Below, piece by piece: positions 37,223 to 46,520 of a DNA stretch of 64,000 nucleotides. Position 1 is the first letter of the stretch. Each line of letters begins with the position of its first letter. Under the pieces are notes generated by a model, which saw nothing but the letters and a program-made list of their open reading frames with translations, was not told the DNA's origin and ran no database searches. Position numbers and translations under genes: made by a program. This stretch comes from Chromohalobacter israelensis (GTDB lineage: Bacteria > Pseudomonadota > Gammaproteobacteria > Pseudomonadales > Halomonadaceae). Location: contig JQNW01000003.1 of NCBI GenBank assembly GCA_000761475.1, positions 1-64,000 on the forward strand, in the 5' to 3' direction.

Positions 37223-39408
37223 GCGAGCCTCCCACGCCCGAACAACGCGCCGTGGTGGGGCACGGCCAGGGACATGCCCGCGTCTCGGCGGTGGCCGGCG
37301 CCGGCAAGACCACCACGCTGGTCCAGCGGGTCCTGCACCTGCTGGCCAGTGGCGTGCCGCCCCAGCGCATTCTGGTGCTGATGTTCAATCGCGCCGCCCG
37401 CGAGGACTTCACGGCCAAGCTGCAGCGCGAGGCGACGGGGCAGCGCCTGCCCGACGTGCGCACCTTTCACTCCATCGGTCACCGACTGACCCAGACGCTG
37501 ACGCGCTGGGGATACCTCTCGCCCCGGCAGTTGATCGCGGCGGACTGGCAGCGCGAGCGTCTCCTGCGCCAGGCGGTGCAGATGAGCCTGGAGCAGGCCG
37601 ATGACAGCCAGCGTCAGGCGGCGCTGGAAGCCGACCGGCTCGAGACGCTCGCGCAGTTCTGCGAACTCGTCAAGGCCGAGATGCGCACGCCCGAGGAGCT
37701 TCACGAACGCCTCGACTTCGGGGACGACACCCAGCATTTCTGCGAGGCGTACGCGCATTTCGAAACCCTGCTCGCCGATCACGGCGTGATGACCTACGCC
37801 GACCTGCTCTACCGGCCGTTGCGCTGCCTGGAGGCGACGCCCGAGGCGCGCGCCCGCGTGCAGGGATTTCTCGACCACGTGATCGTCGACGAATACCAGG
37901 ACATCAACGAAGTACAGCAGCGCCTGCTGGCCATTCTCGCGGGGAAGCGCGCACAGGTGATGGCGGTCGGCGACGCCAACCAGTGCATCTACGAGTGGCG
38001 CGGTGCGCGCCCGGACGCCATGTTCGAGCGTTTCGGCGCACTGTTCGGCACGGCTCACGACTACCCGTTGTCGTACACCTTCCGGCACGGTCATGTGCTG
38101 GCGCTGGCGGCCAACCATGCGATTCGCGCCAACCGCCGGCGTCCCGATCAGCTGTGTCTGGCGGCGCCGGGCACCCCGACGACCCGAGCCGACGTGGCCG
38201 TGGGCAATGCGGCGCTGCTCGAGGCGCTGCGCGAATGGCAGCAGGCCGGACGCGCGCTGAGCGAAACCTGCGTGATGGTGCGCAGTTGGACCCTGTCGGT
38301 CTCCGTACAGTTGCAGCTGTTGCGCGCGGGGGTCCCGTTCCGGCTCGCCCGCGAGGACCGCTTCGTCTTTCGTCTGCCGCTGGTGCAGGCGCTGGCCGGT
38401 TACCTGGCCCTGGCGCGCGACGGCAACCGCCTGCACGACCCCGAGCAACTCAACCTGCTGCTGTCGCAACCGACGGTGTTCGTGCCGCGCGAGACGCTGA
38501 CCGCGCTGGCCCGGCAGCTGGCGCACACCCAGCAATGGCCCGAACGTCACGACCCGTTGTTGAGCGCCTTGAAGCCCCTGCAGCGGCGCAATCTCAAGCG
38601 GCGCTGGCAGTTGCTCTGCGAATTGCCGCGCCTGGGGCATTGGCCGCCGGCCAAGTTGCTCGAACACGTCGTGGAAGCCACCGAGGCGGACAAGGCGCTC
38701 AAGCGTGCGGCCTCGCGCCGCGCCAAGGCGGAGGATGACGTGCGCCTGCTCGATGTGCTGATCGAGCAGGCGGGCGAGCTCGCCAACGATCCCGATGCCT
38801 TCATCGAGCTGCTGAGCCAGCCGGTCGAGGGCCGCGAGGATGGCGTGCTGGTGACCACGGTGCATGGCGCGAAAGGGCTGGAATGGCCCCTGGTCGCCTT
38901 GTGGGGCGTCAACGAAGAGGATTTTCCGCATTACACGCGGGAGACCCCGCTGGATGCCGAGCGTCTCGAGGAAGAGCGCCGCCTCTACTATGTCGCGATC
39001 ACGCGGGCGCGCGAGCGTCTGCTGGTGCTCCACGACGGCGGCGACCATCGTCCCAGCCGCTTCATCGACGAGACTGCCTGGGACGACTGCCACCGCGCCG
39101 CCGCCGCGCTCGGCGAGGCGCCGTTTGAGTCGCTGGCGGTGCGCGCACCGGAGGTGGTGGGGCCTTATCTGGAGCGCTGCGGCGTGCGTCTGCCCGTGAC
39201 CCGCGTCGAGGAAAGCGCGACCGCCGCGACCCGCCACTGGGAGGTGGGGCAGTGGGTGCGCCACGGGGTCTTCGGCGAGGGCGAGATCGTGGTGCTCGAA
39301 GGTGATCCCGCCAATCCGGTCATCGAGGTGCGTTTCACCCAGGCCGGCCGCCGACGGCTGATTGCGGCAAGGGCGCCGCTCGAGCCCATGGCGGCGCAGG
39401 CGAGCTGA
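37219..39408 (+). CDS. UvrD/Rep-type superfamily 1 helicase
   Basis: This 729-residue ATP-dependent DNA helicase has the SF1A motifs in order: Q-motif TPEQ (about 6-9), Walker A GAGKT (about 27-31), VDEYQD (about 224-229), the QCIYEWRGA motif III, a TVHGAKGLEW motif V (about 555) and YVAITRARERL motif VI. The C-terminal 50 residues (HGVFGEGEIVVLEGDP) resemble the Tudor-like tail of UvrD/PcrA. The sequence is closer to a UvrD paralogue than to UvrD or Rep, and the exact role is unknown. The start is GTG 37219, coupled to the DUF1285 gene. Confidence 0.88.
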   Translation: MSEPPTPEQRAVVGHGQGHARVSAVAGAGKTTTLVQRVLHLLASGVPPQRILVLMFNRAAREDFTAKLQREATGQRLPDVRTFHSIGHRLTQTLTRWGYLSPRQLIAADWQRERLLRQAVQMSLEQADDSQRQAALEADRLETLAQFCELVKAEMRTPEELHERLDFGDDTQHFCEAYAHFETLLADHGVMTYADLLYRPLRCLEATPEARARVQGFLDHVIVDEYQDINEVQQRLLAILAGKRAQVMAVGDANQCIYEWRGARPDAMFERFGALFGTAHDYPLSYTFRHGHVLALAANHAIRANRRRPDQLCLAAPGTPTTRADVAVGNAALLEALREWQQAGRALSETCVMVRSWTLSVSVQLQLLRAGVPFRLAREDRFVFRLPLVQALAGYLALARDGNRLHDPEQLNLLLSQPTVFVPRETLTALARQLAHTQQWPERHDPLLSALKPLQRRNLKRRWQLLCELPRLGHWPPAKLLEHVVEATEADKALKRAASRRAKAEDDVRLLDVLIEQAGELANDPDAFIELLSQPVEGREDGVLVTTVHGAKGLEWPLVALWGVNEEDFPHYTRETPLDAERLEEERRLYYVAITRARERLLVLHDGGDHRPSRFIDETAWDDCHRAAAALGEAPFESLAVRAPEVVGPYLERCGVRLPVTRVEESATAATRHWEVGQWVRHGVFGEGEIVVLEGDPANPVIEVRFTQAGRRRLIAARAPLEPMAAQAS

Positions 39409-39476
39409 CAGGCGTCCCGCCGCCGGGCGGCTGGCGAGACGCTATCTTGGCGAGACGCTATCTCTCGGGCGAGGGC

Positions 39477-41132
39477 CTACATGTTGGGGTAGTTGGGCCC
39501 ACCGCCGCCTTCCGGCGCGACCCAGGTGATGTTCTGGGAGGGGTCCTTGATGTCGCAGGTCTTGCAGTGCACGCAGTTCTGGAAGTTGATCTGGAACCTG
39601 GGCTCGCCGTTTTCCTCGACGATTTCGTAGACCCCGGCGGGGCAATAGCGCTGCGCGGGCTCGGCGTATTCCGGGAGATTGACGCGCACCGGAATCTCGG
39701 GATCGGTGAGCCGCAGGTGGCAGGGCTGATCCTCTTCATGGTTGGTATTGGAGAGGAAGACCGACGAGGCCTTGTCGAAGGACAGCTTGCCATCGGGCTT
39801 GGGATACTCGATGGGCGTCGCCTCGCTGGCATGGCGCATGCTGGCATGGTCGGGCGTGGTGTCGTGCACGGTGGGCAGCTTGCCGCCCAGCCACTGGTCC
39901 AGGAAGTTGTAGGCGCCGCCCTTGACGGTGCCGTACTTGTGAATCGCGGGGCCGAAGCTGCGGCTTTCGTGCAATTCCGCCCAGGCCCAGCTGTTGCGCC
40001 ACTTGGTGGTGAAGGAAGACAGCTCCTGGCCGCCCTCGTCGCCGCCCACGAAGGCCTCGAACACGCTCTCGGCCGCCACCAGGCCGGATTTCATCGCCAT
40101 GTGAATGCCCTTGATCTTGGCGAAGTTGAGCGTACCGGCGTCGCAGCCGATCAACAGGCCGCCGGGAAAGGTCATTTTGGGCAGGCTGTTGGCGCCGCCC
40201 TTGGTAATGGCGCGTGCCCCATAGGAAACGCGCGAACCGCCTTCCAGGTACTGCTTGAGCACCGGGTGGTGCTTCATGCGCTGGAATTCGTCGAAAGGCG
40301 ACAGGTAAGGGTTGTCGTAGGACAGGTCGACGATCAGGCCGACCACGACCTGCTGGTTCTCGGCATGGTAGAGAAACCAGCCGCCGTGGGTGTCGCCGGG
40401 CAGCGGCCAGCCGGAGCCGTGCAGTACGCGTCCGGGCTCGTGCTTGTCGGCCGGCACGTCCCACAGTTCCTTGAGGCCTAGGGCGTAATGCTGGGGATCG
40501 CAACCCTCGTCGAGCGAGAAGCGCTGGATCAGCCGCTTGCCGAGATGGCCGCGGGCGCCCTCGGAGAACAGCGTGTACTTGGCGCGAAGCTCCATGCCCG
40601 GCATGTGCCCGGGCTTCTCGCTGCCATCGGCGGCCACGCCCATGTCGCCGACGACGATGCCGCGTACCGTGCCGTCCTCGTCGTGCAGGGTCTCCTGGGC
40701 GGCGAAGCCGGGAAATATCTCCACGCCCAGTTGCTCGGCCTGTTCGGCCAGCCAGCGGCACAGGTTGCCGGCACTGATCACGTAGTTGTCGTACGCGCCG
40801 CCGGTGTTGTGCATGCTCTTGGGGATCAGCGCGTTGGGAAGCTTCTGCGCATTCTCGGCGTCCTTGAGCAGATACAGGTCATCGCTGACGACCGGCGTGG
40901 TCAGAGGGGCGCCGCGCGATTCCCAGTCGGGGAACAGCTCGCGCAGGGCGCGCGGCTCGAGCACCGCTCCGGAGAGGATATGCGCGCCCACCTCGGAGCC
41001 TTTCTCGACCACGCAGACACTGAGTTCGCGCTGCGCCTCGTTGGCCTGCTGCATCAAGCGACAGGCGGCCGAAAGCCCCGCAGGGCCGGCGCCGACGATG
41101 ACGACGTCGAAATCCATGTATTCGCGTTCCAC
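39477..41132 (-). CDS. electron-transfer flavoprotein:ubiquinone oxidoreductase
   Basis: This 551-residue membrane-associated flavoprotein passes electrons from reduced ETF to ubiquinone, linking acyl-CoA dehydrogenases to the respiratory chain. An N-terminal FAD site (GAGPAGLSAA, about 14-23), SGAVLEPRAL, the long membrane/ubiquinone domain and a C-terminal 4Fe-4S ferredoxin module (AQRYCPAG, then NCVHCKTC) are all seen. The start is GTG 41132 with AAGGAG eight bases upstream; ATG 41117 is an internal alternative. It diverges from etfBA over a 353-bp shared control region. Confidence 0.95.
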   Translation of the reverse strand: MEREYMDFDVVIVGAGPAGLSAACRLMQQANEAQRELSVCVVEKGSEVGAHILSGAVLEPRALRELFPDWESRGAPLTTPVVSDDLYLLKDAENAQKLPNALIPKSMHNTGGAYDNYVISAGNLCRWLAEQAEQLGVEIFPGFAAQETLHDEDGTVRGIVVGDMGVAADGSEKPGHMPGMELRAKYTLFSEGARGHLGKRLIQRFSLDEGCDPQHYALGLKELWDVPADKHEPGRVLHGSGWPLPGDTHGGWFLYHAENQQVVVGLIVDLSYDNPYLSPFDEFQRMKHHPVLKQYLEGGSRVSYGARAITKGGANSLPKMTFPGGLLIGCDAGTLNFAKIKGIHMAMKSGLVAAESVFEAFVGGDEGGQELSSFTTKWRNSWAWAELHESRSFGPAIHKYGTVKGGAYNFLDQWLGGKLPTVHDTTPDHASMRHASEATPIEYPKPDGKLSFDKASSVFLSNTNHEEDQPCHLRLTDPEIPVRVNLPEYAEPAQRYCPAGVYEIVEENGEPRFQINFQNCVHCKTCDIKDPSQNITWVAPEGGGGPNYPNM

Positions 41133-41233
41133 GGCTTGATCTCCTTCATCTTCGCGTCGGGCGAGCGCCTCACCCGGTCATGCGCGCCACGTCGCTCGGG
41201 GAGAGCGGCACATGAACAATGTTTCGTGGTTGA

Positions 41234-41239
41234 ATTGTA
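41234..41239 (-). promoter_or_regulatory. candidate ETF-QO -10 box
   Basis: On the minus strand TACAAT is preceded at 17 bp by TGGAAT, a fair -35. The start would be near 41227, giving a leader of about 95 nt. Confidence 0.5.
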
Positions 41240-41242
41240 TTT

Positions 41243-41256
41243 TAAACGGTTGTTTG
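41243..41256. promoter_or_regulatory. PsrA-type operator
   Basis: TAAAC-GGTT-GTTTG matches the Pseudomonas PsrA operator form [G/C]AAAC-N2-4-GTTT[G/C] at all but the first base. It lies within the -35/-10 spacer of the ETF-QO promoter candidate. In Pseudomonas aeruginosa PsrA controls the equivalent etf genes and is released by fatty acyl-CoA. No psrA gene is in the window. Confidence 0.6.
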
Positions 41257-41485
41257 ATTCCAGCCGGAACGGCCGACGCGCATGATGTCATCTTCCATGG
41301 AGTTTGTCTGCGACTCAGGCGTGGGGCGCTGCGGGGTTTGACCGCGTTGGACGAGTTCACGCAATATTATATAGGGTCGCCGAGTGTGTAACGGGCGACA
41401 TTTTTTCGGGACACGCCCCCTATCAAACGCTTGAATGAATTTGTTCTAAGGGCATGCCTGCCGGTTCTAACCAAGCGAGGACACC

Positions 41486-42238
41486 ATGAAAGTACTCGTC
41501 GCGGTCAAACGCGTCATCGATTACAACGTCAAGATCCGGGTCAAGCCGGACCACTCCGACGTCGATCTCACGAACGTCAAGATGGCCATGAACCCATTCT
41601 GTGAGATTGCCGTGGAAGAAGCGGTGCGCCTCAAGGAAAAGGGCGTCGCCAGCGAAGTGGTGGCCGTCACCATCGGGCCCAAGGCCGCGCAGGAACAGCT
41701 GCGTACCGCGCTGGCGCTGGGCGCGGATCGCGCCATCCACATCGAGACCGACGACAAGGTCGAGTCGCTGACCGCCGCCAAGCTGCTCAAGCGCGTCGTC
41801 GACGACGAACAGCCCGGCTTGACGATCCTCGGCAAGCAGTCCATCGATACCGACAACAACCAGACCGGTCAGATGCTGGCCGCGCTGGCAGGCATGGGAC
41901 AGGGTACCTTCGCGTCCGAGGTGCAGGTCGAGGGCGACGAGGTCCGCGTGACCCGCGAGATCGATGGCGGCCTGCAGACGGTCTCGCTCAAGCTGCCGGC
42001 GGTGATCACCACCGACCTGCGCCTCAACGAGCCGCGTTACGCCAAGCTGCCCGACATCATGAAGGCCAAGAAAAAGCCCATCGACGTGCAGACGCCCGAT
42101 GCCCTGGGGGTCGCGGTGACCTCCAGCCTGAACGTGCTCAAGGTGGAATCGCCGGCCGAACGTCAAGGCGGCACCAAGGTGGCGTCCGTGGATGAACTCG
42201 TCGACAAACTCAAGAACGAAGCCAAGGTGATCGCATGA
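41486..42238 (+). CDS. etfB: electron transfer flavoprotein beta subunit
   Basis: This 250-residue subunit forms the ETF heterodimer with EtfA and binds AMP. It shows [19 protein letters not shown] at the start, [15 protein letters not shown] and the conserved signature in the recognition-loop region ([31 protein letters not shown]). Length is normal. It overlaps etfA by 4 bp, and the pair is transcribed away from ETF-QO. Confidence 0.97.
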   Translation: MKVLVAVKRVIDYNVKIRVKPDHSDVDLTNVKMAMNPFCEIAVEEAVRLKEKGVASEVVAVTIGPKAAQEQLRTALALGADRAIHIETDDKVESLTAAKLLKRVVDDEQPGLTILGKQSIDTDNNQTGQMLAALAGMGQGTFASEVQVEGDEVRVTREIDGGLQTVSLKLPAVITTDLRLNEPRYAKLPDIMKAKKKPIDVQTPDALGVAVTSSLNVLKVESPAERQGGTKVASVDELVDKLKNEAKVIA

Positions 42239-43161
42239 GCATTCTGGTAATCGCCGAACATCACAACGGCCAACTGGCCGGCAGCACTGCGCATGTGGTC
42301 GCCGCGGCCCAGGCCATCGGCGGCGACATCGACCTGCTGGTGGCGGGCGAAGACGTTGCGGGCGTCGCCGAGGCGGCCGCCGGGCTCGTCGGCGTGAGCA
42401 AGGTCCGCGTGGCCGATGCCGGCGTCTATGCCCATCAGCTCGCCGAGCCGGTGAGCGATCTCATCGCCGGGCTCGCCGGGGAGTATTCCCATGTGCTGGC
42501 GGCGGCCTCCACCCAGGGCAAGAACGTCATGCCGCGCGTCGCCGCGCTCAAGGACGTGGCGGCGATTTCCGAGGTGTTGGCCGTGGAAAGCCCGGACACC
42601 TTCCTGCGGCCCATCTACGCGGGCAACGCGATCGCCACCGTGCAGTCGAGCGATGCCCTCAAGGTGCTCACCGTACGCACCACGGCTTTCGATGCCGTCG
42701 AGGCCACGGGCAGCGCCACCATCGAAGCGGTGACGGCCGAGGTCGACAATTCGCTGTCGCGTTTCATCGGAGAGGAACTGGCCAGCAGCGATCGCCCCGA
42801 GCTGGGCAGTGCCCGCGTGGTCATCTCCGGCGGGCGCGGCATGGGCAACGGCGACAACTTCAAGCTGCTCGAGGGCATCGCGGACAAGCTGGGTGCGGCG
42901 ATCGGCGCATCGCGGGCCGCCGTGGACGCCGGCTTCGTGCCCAACGACATGCAGGTGGGGCAGACCGGCAAGATCGTCGCGCCGGAGCTCTACATCGCCG
43001 TGGGCATCAGCGGGGCGATTCAGCACCTGGCGGGGATGAAGGACGCCAAGGTGATCGTGGCGATCAACAAGGACGAGGAAGCGCCCATCTTCCAGGTCGC
43101 CGATTACGGCCTGGTGGGCGACTTGTTCGAGGTGTTGCCGGAGCTGGAATCCAAGCTCTAG
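42235..43161 (+). CDS. etfA: electron transfer flavoprotein alpha subunit
   Basis: This 308-residue subunit holds FAD in its C-terminal domain: [33 protein letters not shown] and [21 protein letters not shown]. It accepts electrons from acyl-CoA and other dehydrogenases and gives them to ETF-QO. The start ATG overlaps the etfB stop. A hairpin terminator follows about 55 bp after the stop. Confidence 0.97.
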   Translation: MSILVIAEHHNGQLAGSTAHVVAAAQAIGGDIDLLVAGEDVAGVAEAAAGLVGVSKVRVADAGVYAHQLAEPVSDLIAGLAGEYSHVLAAASTQGKNVMPRVAALKDVAAISEVLAVESPDTFLRPIYAGNAIATVQSSDALKVLTVRTTAFDAVEATGSATIEAVTAEVDNSLSRFIGEELASSDRPELGSARVVISGGRGMGNGDNFKLLEGIADKLGAAIGASRAAVDAGFVPNDMQVGQTGKIVAPELYIAVGISGAIQHLAGMKDAKVIVAINKDEEAPIFQVADYGLVGDLFEVLPELESKL

Positions 43162-43214
43162 GCACGCTCTGGAACGTGCCGTATCGGGGCGGTCGTGCCG
43201 CCCCGTCACCCCGG

Positions 43215-43246
43215 AAGAACCGGCCCTCGTGGCCGGTTCTTTCGTT
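43215..43246 (+). terminator. Rho-independent terminator after etfA
   Basis: An 11-bp stem (AAGAACCGGCC with GGCCGGTTCTT around CTCGT) runs into TTTCGTT. It closes the etfBA unit. Confidence 0.85.
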
Positions 43247-43263
43247 GCATGGGGTGGCTCATG

Positions 43264-43282
43264 ATTGATAATTGTTCTTGTT
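43264..43282. promoter_or_regulatory. Fur-like box upstream of the TonB2-type operon
   Basis: The 19-bp sequence matches the gammaproteobacterial Fur pattern AATGATAATnATTATCATT at 13 of 18 positions, with the left half nearly perfect (TTGATAAT). It overlaps the likely promoter, about 75-95 bp before the first gene. Iron control fits a TonB system. Confidence 0.5.
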
Positions 43283-43357
43283 TGTATTAGCGTGCTAGCA
43301 CCTTCAGGTGCTGGCCGTTGAGGTGACCGGCACGCAAACGCAACGGGAGAAGGCGTG

Positions 43358-44191
43358 GTGGCAAACGACACGCGACACCGAACACGGACAGGCTGGTGCG
43401 CGGCCTGGGCCGGCATGGCGCTATTGACGAGCCTCGCGACACCCGCCTGGGCGCAGCAGACGTCATTGCGCGAGGCGAGTGCGCAAGCGCAACAGACCCA
43501 GGCGGCGTTGCAGGAAAAGATCGACGCGGCCGACGACGAGACCCGCGAGCTGCTCACTCGCTTGCGGGATGCCAGCCGCGACGCGTCCCGCCTCGAGCGC
43601 TACAACGAGGAACTGTCCCGCCGCAACGAGACGCAGGCGGCGCTGATCGAGCGGCGCCGCGAGGCCATCGACCAGCTGTCGGTCACGCGCGAGGCGCTGC
43701 CCGGCTTGCTGCGCGACATGGTGACGCGCCTGCGCACCCTGATCGAGGCCGATCTGCCGTTCCTGCGCGAAGAGCGTCTGGCCCGGGTCGAGAGTCTCGA
43801 GTCGATGCTCGATGACAGCGAAATGGCGGCCGCCGACAAGCTCGATCGCGTCTTGTCCGCCTGGCGCACCGAGCTCGATTACGGACGCGAGATGGATACC
43901 TGGCAGGGCACGCTGGTGGGCGATGAGGCACGCCAGGTCGATTATCTGCGCGTGGGGCGCGTGGGGCTCTATTACCTGACCCCCGACGGGCGCTCCGGGG
44001 CGGTCTGGCGTGCCGACGAGCGCGCCTGGCAACCGCTCGAGGGCGATGCGCTCGACGAACTTCGCAAGGGCATGCGCATCGCGCGTGACCAGCGTGCGCC
44101 GGCCCTGCTGGACCTGCCGGTCTCGGTGGCACTCGAGACTCGCGCGTCCGACGCCGCCAATTCTTCAGCCGCCGAGGACGAGGAGTCGTGA
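43358..44191 (+). CDS. DUF3450 periplasmic coiled-coil protein
   Basis: This 277-residue exported protein has a signal peptide (about 1-33, ending AWA), a long heptad helical region (about 35-115), and a compact C-terminal part with VGLYYLTPDGRSGAVW, the recognisable DUF3450 core. In Vibrio and Shewanella, DUF3450 genes stand just before ttpC-exbB-exbD-tonB-type TonB2 operons, as here; a periplasmic helper role is inferred. The start GTG 43358 is seven bases after GGAGA; GTG 43355 is possible. It overlaps ttpC at TGATG. Confidence 0.85.
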   Translation: MANDTRHRTRTGWCAAWAGMALLTSLATPAWAQQTSLREASAQAQQTQAALQEKIDAADDETRELLTRLRDASRDASRLERYNEELSRRNETQAALIERRREAIDQLSVTREALPGLLRDMVTRLRTLIEADLPFLREERLARVESLESMLDDSEMAAADKLDRVLSAWRTELDYGREMDTWQGTLVGDEARQVDYLRVGRVGLYYLTPDGRSGAVWRADERAWQPLEGDALDELRKGMRIARDQRAPALLDLPVSVALETRASDAANSSAAEDEES

Positions 44192-45600
44192 TGAGCGCAT
44201 GGAAGTCTCTGCTGTTATCCCCGGTGCTGGTCGCGGCGATGGCGTTGCCGGGTGTCGCGTCCCTGGCCTCGGCGCAGGACGATGGCGCGACGCCCTCGCT
44301 GGGGCAGTTGCTGGAAAGCTTGCGTACGGACAGCGACGCCGCCGAGGCACGTGACCGGCAGCGCCTCGCCGCCTTGATGGAGGATCGGGAAGCGCTGCGG
44401 GACGCCGTGAGCGAGGCCGAGGCCGAACGCGAGGCGGCCCGTGAGCGGCGCGACGCGCTGGAAGCCACCCAGGCCGAACAACGCGAGGCGCTCGAGGCGG
44501 TGAACGAGCGTCGCCGCAATGAGGCGGGCGACCTCGACGGCGTGTTCGGAGTGGCGCAGGGCGCCATCGGAGAACTGCGCGATGACCTGGGCGACGGCTG
44601 GTTGACGGTGGGCACCCAGACCCGGTTGCCGGCGCGCCTGGACGATGACGCCATCATCGACACCCAGACCCTGGAATCGCTGGGTCGGACCTTTGCCGCG
44701 CTGACCGCCGAAACGGGACGCGGCGTACGCTTCGAGGCGCCCATCGCCGATGCCGAAGGCAACGTCGAGCGCCGCGAGGCGATTCGTCTCGGCGACTTTC
44801 TGGCCTTCAGCGACGGCAAGCTGTTGACCCGCGACGTCGGCGACGACTCGCGGGAACCGACACTGCGCGTGGTGTCGCACACCCCGGAAGCGGCCTCGCA
44901 GGCCTTGCGCGCCTTCCAGCAGGGCGACGGCGATCGCGTGGTGTTCGATCCGACGCGGGGCAATGTGCTCGAGGCGCTCTCGCAGCAGCCCACGCTCTGG
45001 GAGCGTTTCCAGCAGGGCGGTGCGGTCGGCTACGTGATCGTGGTGCTGGGCATCGCCGGTCTGCTCGTCGCCTTGTCGCAATACGTCTACCTGCTGCTGG
45101 TCAGCGTGCGTCTGCGGCGTCAGCTGCGCTCGCCCGATGCGCTGCGCGACGACAATCCCCTGGGCCGCGTGCTCGGGCGCTTCGCGGCACTGGGTCGCGA
45201 GCATGCCCCGGAGGCCCTGGAAGCGCGTCTCGATGAAGCGCTGCTGGCCGAGAAGCCGCGTCTCGAGCGCGGCCAGCCTCTGGTCAAGCTGATGGCGGCC
45301 GTGGCGCCGTTGCTGGGGCTTCTGGGGACCGTGACCGGGATGATCGGGACCTTCCAGTCGATCACCGTCTTCGGGACCGGCGATCCGCAGCTCATGGCGG
45401 GCGGGATCAGCCAGGCCCTGGTCACCACCGTGCTGGGGCTGATCGCCGCCGTGCCGCTGCTGTTCGCGCATACCGCCTTGAGCAGCCGCAGCCGCGAGTT
45501 GCTCGGCACCCTCGAAGGGCGCGCCAGCGCCGTGCTTGCCGAGCATCTCGAAACGCCCGACGGCCACACGGGAACGCAGGCCCATGCCCACACTCGCTGA
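44191..45600 (+). CDS. ttpC: TonB2-system ExbB-like protein with periplasmic N-domain (TtpC type)
   Basis: This 469-residue protein combines a signal-like N-terminus and a large periplasmic region (about 30-270), including a coiled coil (about 45-110), with a C-terminal MotA/TolQ/ExbB domain. The latter has three membrane segments and the motifs VAPLLGLLGTVTGMIGTF and GGISQALVTTVLGLI. This long form is what is called TtpC in Vibrio TonB2 systems, where it is needed in addition to ExbB2-ExbD2-TonB2. The start 44191 has AGGAG five bases upstream. The stop lies inside exbB (17-bp overlap). Confidence 0.85.
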   Translation: MSAWKSLLLSPVLVAAMALPGVASLASAQDDGATPSLGQLLESLRTDSDAAEARDRQRLAALMEDREALRDAVSEAEAEREAARERRDALEATQAEQREALEAVNERRRNEAGDLDGVFGVAQGAIGELRDDLGDGWLTVGTQTRLPARLDDDAIIDTQTLESLGRTFAALTAETGRGVRFEAPIADAEGNVERREAIRLGDFLAFSDGKLLTRDVGDDSREPTLRVVSHTPEAASQALRAFQQGDGDRVVFDPTRGNVLEALSQQPTLWERFQQGGAVGYVIVVLGIAGLLVALSQYVYLLLVSVRLRRQLRSPDALRDDNPLGRVLGRFAALGREHAPEALEARLDEALLAEKPRLERGQPLVKLMAAVAPLLGLLGTVTGMIGTFQSITVFGTGDPQLMAGGISQALVTTVLGLIAAVPLLFAHTALSSRSRELLGTLEGRASAVLAEHLETPDGHTGTQAHAHTR

Positions 45601-46117
45601 GCCCATCGTCTGGCTGGTAGGGGCCGGCGGCCCCGTGCTGGTGGTGATCGCCCTGGTCGCCATGGCCCTGTTCGCCATGGGGCTGGAACGCGGCCTCTAC
45701 TGGCAGTTCGTGCATCGGCGTCGGCGTCGTGCGCTGGTCTCGCGCTGGGTCGCGCGACATGACCATCTGAGCTGGAGCGCGCTGACGCTGCGCGAAGTAT
45801 GGACCCAGGAACTCATCGGCCAGCTGCGGCGCCCCTTGCCATGGCTCAAGTTGCTGGTCGGGCTGTGCCCGCTGCTGGGACTGTTGGGCACGGTCACCGG
45901 GATGATCCAGGTCTTCGACAGCCTGTCGCTGACGGAGGCCAATCAGGCGCGCGCCATGGCCGATGGCGTGGCGCGCGCCACGCTGCCGACCCTGACCGGG
46001 ATGGCGGTTGCCGTGGTGGGGCTGTTGTTCACCACACGACTCGAACACGTGATTCGGCGCGAGGACCAGCGGTTGCATGACCGCATGGCGCGTGCCGTGG
46101 AGGATGCCAATGCGTAG
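45584..46117 (+). CDS. exbB: ExbB-type proton channel protein
   Basis: This 177-residue short MotA/TolQ/ExbB protein has three membrane segments (about 8-30, 90-110, 135-158) and the family signature LCPLLGLLGTVTGMIQVF. Together with ExbD it uses proton flow to energise TonB. It belongs to the ExbB2 form, smaller than E. coli ExbB. The start at 45584 overlaps ttpC by 17 bp, so the two are translated together. Confidence 0.9.
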   Translation: MPTLAEPIVWLVGAGGPVLVVIALVAMALFAMGLERGLYWQFVHRRRRRALVSRWVARHDHLSWSALTLREVWTQELIGQLRRPLPWLKLLVGLCPLLGLLGTVTGMIQVFDSLSLTEANQARAMADGVARATLPTLTGMAVAVVGLLFTTRLEHVIRREDQRLHDRMARAVEDANA

Positions 46118-46520
46118 GCGTCGACTACAGGACGTCAACGACGACGCCCAGGAGATCAACCTCACGCCGATGCTCGACGTGGTGTTCATCATGTTGATCT
46201 TCTTCATCGTGACGACCAGCTTCATCAAGGAAAGCGGGGTCGAGATCGAGCGCCCCGAATCGTCGGCCGCCACGGCGCGTCCCGATGCCCAGGTGATGGT
46301 CGCCATCACGGCCGAGGACGCCGTGTGGGTGGATGGTCAGCCGGTGGACGCGCACCGCGTGGGCAACGAGGTGGCCAGCCTGGTCAGCGACGAGGGTGGG
46401 GTCGTGATCCAGGCCGATCGCCAATCGACCACGGGGCTGCTCATCGAGGTCATGGATGCCATCCGCGACGCCGGCGTGGATGACGTCGCCGTGGCGGCGG
46501 AGCGAGGCGCCGACGGATGA
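46110..46520 (+). CDS. exbD: ExbD-type biopolymer transport protein
   Basis: This 136-residue protein has one N-terminal membrane segment (about 20-42) with the essential Asp in NLTPMLDVVFIMLIFFIVTT and a periplasmic domain. The start ATG 46110 lies six bases after GGAGG and overlaps the exbB stop; ATG 46104 is possible. It is followed by tonB with a 4-bp overlap. Confidence 0.93.
   Translation: MRRRRLQDVNDDAQEINLTPMLDVVFIMLIFFIVTTSFIKESGVEIERPESSAATARPDAQVMVAITAEDAVWVDGQPVDAHRVGNEVASLVSDEGGVVIQADRQSTTGLLIEVMDAIRDAGVDDVAVAAERGADG

Larger units (their letters stand above)
41133..41485. other. divergent control region between ETF-QO and etfBA
   Basis: This 353-bp AT-rich gap holds a candidate ETF-QO promoter (minus-strand TACAAT at 41234-41239), a PsrA-type operator (41243-41256) and, on the plus strand, a weaker etfBA promoter candidate (TTGGAC 41347-41352, 17 bp, TATAGG 41370-41375). 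No gene is seen. Confidence 0.55.
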
